64,000 bases of DNA, taken from positions 68,527 through 132,526 of the forward strand of contig DATBFG010000026.1 in the NCBI GenBank assembly GCA_036558645.1, read 5' to 3'. The translations under genes were made by a program, and so were the position numbers. The notes under the pieces are model-generated. The model was not told where the DNA came from. It saw only the letters and a list, made by a program, of their open reading frames with translations, and made no database searches. The stretch comes from DATBFG01 sp036558645. GTDB lineage: Bacteria > Acidobacteriota > Terriglobia > Terriglobales > Acidobacteriaceae. This document shows, piece after piece, positions 8,344-16,008 of the stretch. Numbering within the stretch: the stretch's first letter is position 1; each line of letters starts with the position of its first letter.

Positions 8344-8925
8344 ATGGGCACACAGGCATTGGCAAAGGCAGTATCAATCGACGAATTTGTCGCCGAATTG
8401 CGCAAATTTCCCGAGGCCGCTTTTGACACCACGGAGCAGATTCTCCGCTTCATGGAAAACACCCCCGTGACGCCTGACTCGCTCTCCCGTTATCTCTGCT
8501 GGGACCGCCAGCACTACACCCGCAACCTCATCGACAAAACGCCGCTGTACGAATTGATCGCCATTTGTTGGGAAGTCGGACAAGTCAGTTCCGTGCACAA
8601 CCATCAGGACCAGAATTGCTGGATGGCCGTCCCAATCGGCCGCCTGCACGTGGAAAACTATCACCTTGTTTCGCAGAAGCTCGATGCAGGTACTTGCACG
8701 TTGGAGAAGTCCGACACGGTGGAGATGAATCCAACTCGCCCATGTGCTGTCGATCCGAATGATCCCGTCCACAGGGTTTTGAATCCTAAAGCTTTCAACG
8801 AACGGGCGGTCAGCCTTCACGTGTATTCGCGCCCGTTTAATACGTGCGTGGTTTACTCACCAGAGCAAGGCACTTGTGGCGAGATCGAATTGCACTACAC
8901 AACCGAGTACGGCCAGAAGCACTGA
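8344..8925 (+). CDS. cysteine dioxygenase type I family
   Basis: A 193-residue cupin of the cysteine dioxygenase family, which oxidises L-cysteine (or a related thiol acid) to the sulfinate using a mononuclear Fe(II) centre. Metal ligands are visible as His85 and His87 in SSVHNHQDQNCWM and a later His in DPVHRVLN. Cys92 sits where mammalian enzymes form the Cys-Tyr cofactor, and a Tyr is present in HVYSRPFNTCVVY. The ATG at 8344 follows GAGG-like GAGGATT, and a TATACT -10 box lies at 8316-8321. It could also act on 3-mercaptopropionate; the sequence alone does not decide. Confidence 0.85.
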   Translation: MGTQALAKAVSIDEFVAELRKFPEAAFDTTEQILRFMENTPVTPDSLSRYLCWDRQHYTRNLIDKTPLYELIAICWEVGQVSSVHNHQDQNCWMAVPIGRLHVENYHLVSQKLDAGTCTLEKSDTVEMNPTRPCAVDPNDPVHRVLNPKAFNERAVSLHVYSRPFNTCVVYSPEQGTCGEIELHYTTEYGQKH

Positions 8926-9013
8926 TTATTTTTCTTCAAACGGGGCGCGTTCTTATCCACGGCGCATCGCCTGGTCGCCTGAATCACGCCTCTCTTCCTG
9001 ATAAACTGAGGCC

Positions 9014-11818
9014 TTGCCATCAAGAAAAAAATCACCACTGAACGCTGCTGAAAACGCCTCTGACGCTGCGCCAAAGTCCTCGTCTGCCCCCAAGCTGGTG
9101 GGAAAAAATGCTGGCCGCATTTTCCTGATGGACAGCATGTCTTTTATCTTCCGCGCCTACCATGCCATGGCGCGTCAACGCGGCATGTCTACGAAGAAAG
9201 GGCTTCCCACTGCCGCGATTTACGTTTTCGTCAACATGCTGCGCAAGCTGCGCGACGATTTCTCGCCCGAGTTCCTGGCTGCCGTCTTCGATGTTGCCGC
9301 TCCTACGTTCCGCGACCAGCAGGCTGAGGCCATGCCTACAGTCCGCAAGTTCGATCTGAAAACGCAGACCTTCCAGGAAATCGAGTACCAGGGATACAAG
9401 GCGAATCGCACCGAGATGCCCGCCGATCTCGCACAACAGTTACCCTACATTCGCCGCGCGCTCGAAGCCTACCGTATTCCGATTCTCGAATCTTCCGGCT
9501 ACGAGGCTGACGACGTTATCGGCACCCTCGCCCGCAAAGCTGCAGATCAAAACTTCTCTGTCTATGTCGTCTCCAGTGACAAGGACATGATGCAGCTGGT
9601 TAACGATCGTGTCTGCGTGCTCAATCCGCCCAAAGACAATCTGATCTGTAACGCCGCCAAAGTCGAAGAAATTCTTGGCGTGCCTCCCGAGCGCGTGGTC
9701 GATGTCATGGCTCTGCGCGGGGACAGCATCGACAATATTCCCGGCGCCCCCGGTATCGGCGACAAGGGTTCTGTCGAACTTATCCGCCGTTTTGGCTCGG
9801 TCGAAGCTGCCCTCGATCACGCTGCCGAAGTTGAACGAAAAACCTATCGCGAATCGCTGCAGAACAATCGCGAAGTTGTCCTGCTCAGCAAGAAACTGGT
9901 CACCATCGACTGCGATGTTCCCATCGAACTCAACGTCGAAGCCATGCGAATGGGCGAACCCGATGTCGAGAGCCTGCGCGCGCTCTTTACTGAGTTAGAG
10001 TTCACATCTCTGTTAAAAGAGCTGCTCCCCGTCGTCGAGGTCACCGAGACGCAGTACAACGAGGCCGGGTCCGAAAGCGACATCGAATCTGTCCTAAAAA
10101 CTCGCCACGAAAATAGCTTCTTAGCTCTAGCTATCGAAATCGCAGAGGCCGCCATCGAGAGCGAAGACCCAGGGGAAGCCGACCTGCAGGAATCCATGTT
10201 GCCGTTGGCTGCTCCGACTTCTTCAACTCAAACCCCTGCTCACAAGCTGGCGGTTTCCACCGTGCCTAGAGTGGCGGTAACGATTGCTCCCAGTGGCGAC
10301 CAGGGTAGAGCCCGCGTACTGAGTGCTCTTGCCGATCCAGCGATTCCGAAAGCCATCCACGACTACAAATCAGCCTTGCACGCGCTGCGAGAAGAGGGAA
10401 TCGAACTGTCGGGCGTGGAGCACGACTCCATGCTGTACTCCTACCTTCTCGATCCCACGTATTCCTCTCATCGCCTCGCGGACGTCGCTCTTCGCCGGTT
10501 CAATCTGAGGTTGCGCGGGAGCCTCGCCGAATCAGCCGACATCACTGGACGCCTCGCCACGGCATTTCGTGAAGAAGTCGAACAGAACGACCTGCTCAAG
10601 CTCTACCAGGAAATCGATCTTCCGCTCGTCCCAGTCCTGTTCCGCATGGAAGATGCTGGAGTAAAGATCGACCGCAAGGCTCTCTCCGACATGTCAACGC
10701 GCCTCGAACGTGAAATCGCGGTTAAGGCTAAAGAAATTCACGATTGCGCTGGGTGCGAATTCAACATCAGTTCACCCAAGCAGCTTGGGGACGTTCTCTT
10801 CAACAAGCTAAATTTGTCCAAGCCCGTGAAATACGGCAAAGGCAAGACCATTTCCACCGCTGTGGATGTGCTTGAAGCCCTCGCGTTGACTCATGAAGTT
10901 CCGCGCATGGTACTCGAGTACCGTCAGCTCACTAAGCTGAAATCCACTTACGTCGATGCTCTTCCGGCCCTCTTGAATTCCACCAGCGGACGCCTGCACA
11001 CGACCTTTGGGCAAACTGGTACTGCTACCGGAAGACTTTCATCGACGAACCCTAATTTGCAGAACATCCCGATTCGCACAGAACTGGGTCGCGAGATCCG
11101 CGCCGCTTTTACGGCGGAGCCCGGGCATGTTCTGCTGGCCGCCGACTATTCACAGATCGAGCTACGCTTGCTCGCTCACTTCTCGCAAGACGGCCTTTTA
11201 GTTGAGGCCTATCGCCACGGCGACGACATTCACACACTCACCGCGTCCCAGGTGTTCGGCGTTCCCCCGCTCATGGTGACGGCCGACCATCGTCGCCAGG
11301 CGAAAGTTGTCAACTTTGGAATCGTCTACGGTCTTTCTCCCTTCGGCCTCTCGCAGAATCTAGGTATTGAACCGGGCGAAGCGAAGAAATTTATCGATGC
11401 CTATTTCGAGAAGTACAGCGGGGTTCGCAAGTTCATCGACGCCACCCTGGAAGAAGCCCGCCTAGAGCAGAAAGTAAAGACGCTCTTCGGACGCGTCCGC
11501 CCCATCCCCGACATCAACAGCAAGAATTACAACCTGCGCGGGTTCGCCGAACGCACCGCCGTGAACACTCCGCTGCAGGGAACAGCCGCCGACCTGATCA
11601 AGATGGCTATGATCCAGATCGACGCTGGAATCCGGGATCGCGACCTGAAATCCCGCATGACCTTGCAAGTCCATGACGAACTAGTCTTCGAAGTTCCTGA
11701 AGCCGAGATCGACATCATGAAGTCATTGGTGAAAGAGAGCATGGAACAGGTGCATCCTCTCTCGGTGCCTTTGCAGGTAGATATCGGCGTCGGCCCCAAC
11801 TGGCGCGACCTGGATTAG
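9014..11818 (+). CDS. polA: DNA polymerase I
   Basis: This is a 934-residue family A polymerase. Residues about 36-330 form the 5'-3' exonuclease/flap domain (FLMDSMSFIFRAYHA, SSGYEADDVIGTLA). About 335-560 is an exonuclease-like middle domain, and about 560-934 is the polymerase with motif A DYSQIELRLLAH (about 711), motif B RRQAKVVNFGIVYGL (about 759) and motif C QVHDELVFEV (about 885). The middle domain lacks the usual D-x-E of motif I (FLALAIEIAEAA instead) and the Asp of motif II (HDYKSALHAL), so 3'-5' proofreading is probably absent, as in Thermus and Bacillus Pol I. The first start is a TTG at 9014, preceded by GAGG; the basic, Ser/Ala-rich first 35 residues could be dispensable. Confidence 0.95.
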   Translation: MPSRKKSPLNAAENASDAAPKSSSAPKLVGKNAGRIFLMDSMSFIFRAYHAMARQRGMSTKKGLPTAAIYVFVNMLRKLRDDFSPEFLAAVFDVAAPTFRDQQAEAMPTVRKFDLKTQTFQEIEYQGYKANRTEMPADLAQQLPYIRRALEAYRIPILESSGYEADDVIGTLARKAADQNFSVYVVSSDKDMMQLVNDRVCVLNPPKDNLICNAAKVEEILGVPPERVVDVMALRGDSIDNIPGAPGIGDKGSVELIRRFGSVEAALDHAAEVERKTYRESLQNNREVVLLSKKLVTIDCDVPIELNVEAMRMGEPDVESLRALFTELEFTSLLKELLPVVEVTETQYNEAGSESDIESVLKTRHENSFLALAIEIAEAAIESEDPGEADLQESMLPLAAPTSSTQTPAHKLAVSTVPRVAVTIAPSGDQGRARVLSALADPAIPKAIHDYKSALHALREEGIELSGVEHDSMLYSYLLDPTYSSHRLADVALRRFNLRLRGSLAESADITGRLATAFREEVEQNDLLKLYQEIDLPLVPVLFRMEDAGVKIDRKALSDMSTRLEREIAVKAKEIHDCAGCEFNISSPKQLGDVLFNKLNLSKPVKYGKGKTISTAVDVLEALALTHEVPRMVLEYRQLTKLKSTYVDALPALLNSTSGRLHTTFGQTGTATGRLSSTNPNLQNIPIRTELGREIRAAFTAEPGHVLLAADYSQIELRLLAHFSQDGLLVEAYRHGDDIHTLTASQVFGVPPLMVTADHRRQAKVVNFGIVYGLSPFGLSQNLGIEPGEAKKFIDAYFEKYSGVRKFIDATLEEARLEQKVKTLFGRVRPIPDINSKNYNLRGFAERTAVNTPLQGTAADLIKMAMIQIDAGIRDRDLKSRMTLQVHDELVFEVPEAEIDIMKSLVKESMEQVHPLSVPLQVDIGVGPNWRDLD

Positions 11819-11870
11819 TTTCTTCGCCGTTGTCGCTAGAACAACCCTCTTAATCCATATAAGCAATCAT

Positions 11871-11924
11871 GTCATTCCGACCGGAGCGAAGGCGCAGCCG
11901 AGCGCAGTGGAGGAACCCTTTGTT
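11871..11924 (+). repeat. interspersed REP-like element, copy A
   Basis: Begins GTCATTCCGACCGGAGCGAA and ends near CCCTTTGTTTT. A diverged second copy is at 24829-24927. This type of element recurs in acidobacterial intergenic regions and gives spurious ORFs ending in CAFAPVGMT or CAPLGMT. Confidence 0.6.
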
Positions 11925-12083
11925 TTGTGTGGGAGAGACGAAAACAGATCGTACACATTGCCAACCCCGGTTGCCGACGACCATCGGCCCAGAACCTGTC
12001 TCCATTCCCTCTTGACAACCGCCCGCGCCGGATCATAATACCCAAATTTCCCGAGGCGCCTGATGTTCCGGGCGGGGGGTTTT

Positions 12084-12521
12084 ATGAACGTCCTCGAACT
12101 TTGCGATCCAGAAGCTGCAGCGGTCACAGTCGACGCAACTGTCGCCGAAGCGATCAACAGGATGCTCGATTACCATGTCGGCGCCGTCGGCGTCATCGAC
12201 AACGAAGGACGCGTGGCCGGCATCTTCACCGAGCGCGATGTTCTGCGAAGGTTTGCTCTCAGCAATCGCGATCCAAAGCAAACCCTTGTACGCGAGATGA
12301 TGACTACGCCAGTCGAGCTGGCAACCATCGAGACCGGACCTGGCGAAGCGCTTGCCACCATGTTGGAACGTCATTTCCGCCATTTACCAATCGTGGACCC
12401 CGCCGGGAAATTGCTTGGCATGCTTTCCATTCGCAACGTTCTACAATGGCGCGTCGACGATCTCGCCCAGGAACTGGACTCGCTGGAACAATACGTCGCC
12501 AACGACGGCCCTGGCGGCTAA
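12084..12521 (+). CDS. tandem CBS domain protein
   Basis: A 145-residue protein made of two CBS motifs: the first with VDATVAEAINRMLDYHVGAV and GIFTERDVLRRF, the second with LATMLERHFRHLPIVDPAGK and GMLSIRNVLQW. Paired CBS domains bind adenine nucleotides or SAM and regulate partner proteins; nothing else is fused here, so the partner is unknown. The ATG at 12084 is preferred over 12063 because the G-rich GGGCGGGGGG lies just upstream at a suitable distance. The DoxX gene follows within 40 bases and may be in the same transcript. Confidence 0.85.
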   Translation: MNVLELCDPEAAAVTVDATVAEAINRMLDYHVGAVGVIDNEGRVAGIFTERDVLRRFALSNRDPKQTLVREMMTTPVELATIETGPGEALATMLERHFRHLPIVDPAGKLLGMLSIRNVLQWRVDDLAQELDSLEQYVANDGPGG

Positions 12522-12561
12522 ACTCCTCTGGCAAGACTGGTCAAAGCAAGCACCATTTCGC

Positions 12562-13032
12562 ATGCCCAAAAATTCGTCTGCTCTGCCTCGCGTTATTGCT
12601 GTCGTCCGTATAGCCACATCTGTATTTTTTCTGCTTTTTGGGCAATACAAGATATTCGGGTCGTCATTCTCCCATGGCGGATTCCAGCAATACCTTCAGG
12701 GCTTTATACAGAGTGGCGCAGTTCGTTTCTATGCTCATTTCTTGAATATCTTTGTTCTGCCTTATGCCGTTTTCTTCGCTTATGTTGTCGGCGTCCTAGA
12801 ATTATTCATCGGCGTCTCCTTGCTGCTTGGCAAGTGGGTCCGCATCGCCTCCATCATGGGAATGCTGCACATGATAAGTTTGACCCTCGCCACATGGTGG
12901 GAGCCTGGTCACGATGCCCCGGTCTGGCGATACTTCGGGGCAGAGTTGGATCACCTGCCGCTCTTATTCCTATTTGTCATTTTTTATACAGCTGATGCAG
13001 GCCAAATCTGGGGCCTCGACGCACGTCAATAG
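12562..13032 (+). CDS. DoxX-like membrane protein
   Basis: From the ATG at 12562 the product is 156 residues with four hydrophobic helices: an N-terminal RVIAVVRIATSVFFLLFGQY, then VLPYAVFFAYVVGVLELFIG, then RIASIMGMLHMISLTLATW, then HLPLLFLFVIFYTADAGQIW. This layout matches DoxX/DoxD-like quinone-associated membrane proteins, whose exact role varies. The longer frame from 12352 overlaps the CBS gene and is not used. No strong ribosome-binding site is seen, so expression may depend on read-through from the CBS gene. Confidence 0.72.
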   Translation: MPKNSSALPRVIAVVRIATSVFFLLFGQYKIFGSSFSHGGFQQYLQGFIQSGAVRFYAHFLNIFVLPYAVFFAYVVGVLELFIGVSLLLGKWVRIASIMGMLHMISLTLATWWEPGHDAPVWRYFGAELDHLPLLFLFVIFYTADAGQIWGLDARQ

Positions 13033-13076
13033 ATGTGATTCCAAACTGCTGTTCTTCCAACTCAATCAAGGATCCT

Positions 13077-14372
13077 ATGACCAACAAATCGCTCGTCGTA
13101 ACACTGCTCTGCCTTTTCTTGTCTCTCACAGTCGCGTCACAGGATGCTCCCTCAAAGGTCTTCGTGCGCGCCGGACGCTTTTTGGATGTGAAGTCCGGCA
13201 AGATTCTCAACGATCAGGCTATCGTGATCGAAGGCGACAAGATCGTGAGCGTAGGTCCCGCGCCCTCGACGCAGGCGCCTGCTGGTGCGACGGTCATTAA
13301 CCTGCCCAACAGCACCGTGCTGCCCGGCCTGATCGACTCTCACGTCCACCTCACTGGCGACATCAAGAACGTCGGATATCGCGGCCTGGGCATCTCCGTT
13401 CCTCGCGCCACTCTTACCGGCGCAAGGAATGCGCGCGTAACACTCGATGCTGGATTCACCACCGTACGCAATGTCGGTGCTGAAGCTTTCAGCGATGTGG
13501 CTTTGCGCGATGCCATCAACGACGGCGACATTCCTGGCCCCCGCATGCTCGTTAGCGGCCCGCTTCTCGGCATTACCGGCGGACACTGCGACAACAATCT
13601 GCTTCCGTGGGAGTATCACGCTACCGAGGGTGGAGTTGCCGATGGCGTTGAAGCCGTCCAGCGAAAGGTGCGTGAGAACATCAAGTATGGCGCCGACCTC
13701 ATCAAGATCTGTGCCACTGGCGGCGTGCTTTCCAAGGGCGACGATCCGCAAGCTTCCCAGTTTACCCAAGCGGAACTTCAGGCCATCGTGGCCGACGCGC
13801 ATCGCCTCGGTCGAAAGGTCGCTGCTCACGCTCACGGCGCGCAAGGCATACTCTGGGCCACCGAGGCCGGAGCGGACTCGATCGAGCATGCCTCTTACAT
13901 TAACGACGAAGCCATTGCTGCCATGAAAAAACACGGCACGTACCTTGTGCCAACGTTGTACCTTGGCGACTGGTTCCTGGAGAACGCGGAATCGCTTCAC
14001 GTCCCGCCCGATATTGTGGCCAAGGCCAAGGTGATCATGCCGGCGGCCCGCAAGAACGTAGCCCATGCCTTTGCCGGCGGAGTCAAAGTAGCGTTCGGCA
14101 CCGATGCCGCCGTGTATCCGCACGGCCTCAACGCCCATGAATTTGCCGTCTTGGTGAAGCTTGGACTTTCACCGTTGCAGGCCATCCAGGCTGCCACCAT
14201 CAACGCCGCCGACCTGTTGGGATGGTCCGACAAAGTCGGCACTCTCGAACCCGGAAAGTGGGCTGACTTGATCGCCGTCGATAACGATCCGCTGCAGGAC
14301 GTCACCACCCTTGAGCGTGTGAAGTTCGTCATGAAAGGCGGGGCCGTAGTGAGAAACGATTACGGGAAGTAA
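13077..14372 (+). CDS. secreted metal-dependent amidohydrolase
   Basis: A 431-residue enzyme with an N-terminal signal peptide (hydrophobic to about residue 20, then SQDAPSK). The amidohydrolase landmarks are GLIDSHVHLTGD (HxH metal pair), the GADLIKICATGG segment carrying the Lys expected to be carboxylated, KVAAHAHG, SIEHASYI and VAFGTDAAVYPHG (catalytic Asp). It closes with GTLEPGKWADLIAVD, the usual C-terminal strand. It resembles Xaa-Pro dipeptidase-type and imidazolonepropionase-type members found as exported peptidases in Acidobacteria. AAGGA lies five bases before the ATG at 13077. Substrate is not determinable from sequence; a dipeptide or cyclic amide is likely. Confidence 0.85.
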   Translation: MTNKSLVVTLLCLFLSLTVASQDAPSKVFVRAGRFLDVKSGKILNDQAIVIEGDKIVSVGPAPSTQAPAGATVINLPNSTVLPGLIDSHVHLTGDIKNVGYRGLGISVPRATLTGARNARVTLDAGFTTVRNVGAEAFSDVALRDAINDGDIPGPRMLVSGPLLGITGGHCDNNLLPWEYHATEGGVADGVEAVQRKVRENIKYGADLIKICATGGVLSKGDDPQASQFTQAELQAIVADAHRLGRKVAAHAHGAQGILWATEAGADSIEHASYINDEAIAAMKKHGTYLVPTLYLGDWFLENAESLHVPPDIVAKAKVIMPAARKNVAHAFAGGVKVAFGTDAAVYPHGLNAHEFAVLVKLGLSPLQAIQAATINAADLLGWSDKVGTLEPGKWADLIAVDNDPLQDVTTLERVKFVMKGGAVVRNDYGK

Positions 14373-14435
14373 AGTTGTCTTGCTCGAAGTAGGACGCCTG
14401 CGCCGCGCTCGGACCTGCAGTGGTGAGTTGTTTCG

Positions 14436-14482
14436 AGGGGCACGGCTTCAGCCGTGTCCGTAAGAAGCCGGCTTTAGCCCCT
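14436..14482. repeat. palindromic repeat with cruciform potential
   Basis: AGGGGC (14436-14441) pairs with GCCCCT (14477-14482), and between them ACGGCT-TC-AGCCGT forms an inner hairpin followed by the self-complementary GCCGGC. It has the architecture of a REP/BIME-like intergenic element and no coding potential. Confidence 0.6.
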
Positions 14483-14509
14483 GAGGTTCGCTTGAGCGCA
14501 GAAATGACA

Positions 14510-14535
14510 AAGGCCGGCTTGCGCCGGCCTTTTTC
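14510..14535. terminator. bidirectional rho-independent terminator
   Basis: AGGCCGGC (14511-14518) pairs with GCCGGCCT (14523-14530) around a TTGC loop, with TTTTT on the plus side and a short A run on the other. It separates the convergent amidohydrolase and HU genes and can serve both. Confidence 0.85.
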
Positions 14536-14550
14536 TCGAGCAGAGGAAAT

Positions 14551-14844
14551 CTACTTCTTCGGTGCGATTGAATCCTTTGCGGACTTCGCGACGCGGAACT
14601 TCACAACTGTCTTTGCTTTGATCTGAATTGGCTCACCGGTCTGCGGATTGCGTCCCATGCGTGCCTTGCGATGTGCCTTCACCAGGCGTCCCAGGCCGGG
14701 AACGACGAATACGCCGTTTTTCTTCGTTTCTTTGATCGCCGTGTCCGTCAACTGCTCCAGAAAAGCGGCAGCGGTCTTGTTGTTAGTCTCGAGTTTCTCG
14801 GCCAGATGTCGGACGAGTTGGGTCTTGGTCATACCTGCAGCCAT
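14551..14844 (-). CDS. hup: HU/IHF family DNA-binding protein
   Basis: The 97-residue product has the HU fold: an N-terminal helical dimerisation part (MTKTQLVRHLAEKLETNNKT), the GVFVVPGLGRL strand, and the DNA-binding arm with KARMGRNPQTGEPIQI and the final KTVVKFRVAKSAKD. HU-type proteins bend and compact DNA. Length is normal for the family, with a short basic C-terminal extension. A good AGGAGG precedes the ATG. Which HU or IHF paralogue this is cannot be decided. Confidence 0.92.
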   Translation of the reverse strand: MAAGMTKTQLVRHLAEKLETNNKTAAAFLEQLTDTAIKETKKNGVFVVPGLGRLVKAHRKARMGRNPQTGEPIQIKAKTVVKFRVAKSAKDSIAPKK

Positions 14845-15095
14845 GAATCCTCCTGTTACTCAGCGCTGAAAATTTTCGCGAGGTTTGCATCTTATAACAC
14901 TGGTCCTGTGGAAAAGAAGCGTTTTCGCCTTGTTTTATGCGGTTTTTTACATTCCAGTACCGAAATAGCCTCGAAAAATGGGCTTCCGGCTGTTCGCGGA
15001 CGCCAAACCCAGCTTGAATACAGGTATGCACCGCCGTCCGCCGAGGGCCCTGACAGGCTCTACGCATGTCATAATAAAAACTGAGGAGTAGACGA

Positions 15096-15749
15096 GTGCT
15101 CTGTGTTATCTGCGAAAATCGCAAGGAAAAGCGCTTCTGCCCGGCGGTTCATGGGCGCATCTGCCCGCAATGCTGCGGCGAAAACCGTGAAGTCACCCTC
15201 GATTGCCCCAGCGATTGTGTCTACTTGCAACAGGCGCGGGAACGCGAAATCCCGCGCCCTATCGAAGCGTTGGACAAGTCAACCCTCTTCCTGAACATCG
15301 AGATTCCCGAGCACTTTCTGTACGAACATGAACACCTTGTCGTCGGACTTACCTTCGCCTTGGCGAAAAGCGCCCGTGCCGACCGCAGTCTTCGCGATCC
15401 TGAAGTGATCTCGGCTCTCACAGCCATGACGAAGGCCTACGAAACACTGGTGAATTCTGGCTTGTATTACGAGACGCCAATCACTGGACTGGCCCAGCAG
15501 GCGATTGCCGCCGAAGTGCAGAAGATGATCAAGGAGTACCGCGAAGCCGAACAGAAACATCTGGGCTATGCTCGCCTGCGCGATTCGGGAATTCTGCAAG
15601 CGCTGGTGTTCCTCGTGCGCATGGCCAATTCGCGGACCACCGGACGCCCAAAATCGCGGGCATTTATAGATTTCGTCCTAGGTCAATTTCCCGAGCAGGG
15701 ATCATCGCTGGCGACAGCAGGCGAGCCTGGCCAGATTATCATGCCATAA
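15096..15749 (+). CDS. Cys-rich (putative zinc-binding) conserved protein, unknown function
   Basis: The 217-residue product starts at a GTG at 15096 preceded by GAGGAG. Its first 45 residues hold Cys3, Cys6, Cys15, His19, Cys23, Cys26, Cys27, Cys37 and Cys41, with KRFCPAVHGRICPQCCG and DCPSDCVYL, a layout suited to two zinc sites. The remaining 170 residues are mostly helical and contain no motif I can name. I have the impression that similar CPA-x-CCG-x-DCPSDC N-termini occur in other acidobacterial hypotheticals, but cannot verify this. It stands alone between HU and a short lipoprotein-like sORF. It is predicted to be cytoplasmic. Confidence 0.7.
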   Translation: MLCVICENRKEKRFCPAVHGRICPQCCGENREVTLDCPSDCVYLQQAREREIPRPIEALDKSTLFLNIEIPEHFLYEHEHLVVGLTFALAKSARADRSLRDPEVISALTAMTKAYETLVNSGLYYETPITGLAQQAIAAEVQKMIKEYREAEQKHLGYARLRDSGILQALVFLVRMANSRTTGRPKSRAFIDFVLGQFPEQGSSLATAGEPGQIIMP

Positions 15750-15874
15750 GTCTTCAGTTAGCAACATATCGTTTCCTCGTTAACAACCTTTCTCGTTGTT
15801 CCTGTCTAATTTCTGAACAGCTGATTATGTAGTTTTCTGATGTGCGATAGAGCCCTTGTGTTGGGAGGCTATCC

Positions 15875-15934
15875 ATGTCACTGCAACCCGTGATGTGCGT
15901 CCTCGCGCTGAGCGGCTGCGGTGTATACAGCTAG
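15875..15934 (+). CDS. very short ORF with lipobox-like end (19 codons)
   Basis: An ATG at 15875 stands seven bases after GGGAGG and opens a 19-codon frame, MSLQPVMCVLALSGCGVYS, ending in TAG. LSGC matches a lipobox, so it could be a tiny lipopeptide. There is no basic n-region, so export is questionable. It might equally be a chance ORF or a lipoprotein remnant. The surrounding 15750-16008 has no other gene. Confidence 0.25.
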   Translation: MSLQPVMCVLALSGCGVYS

Positions 15935-16008
15935 GTTAAGGCCGATTAGCTGTGCTGTTACTTCAGTACCTGACATAGCAACCATTGAGAACCATATTGG
16001 CAGGCGCG

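Noticed and set aside
13152..14138. 328-codon minus-strand ORF opposite the amidohydrolase
   Set aside because: Antisense shadow of a well-supported enzyme; no recognisable domain.
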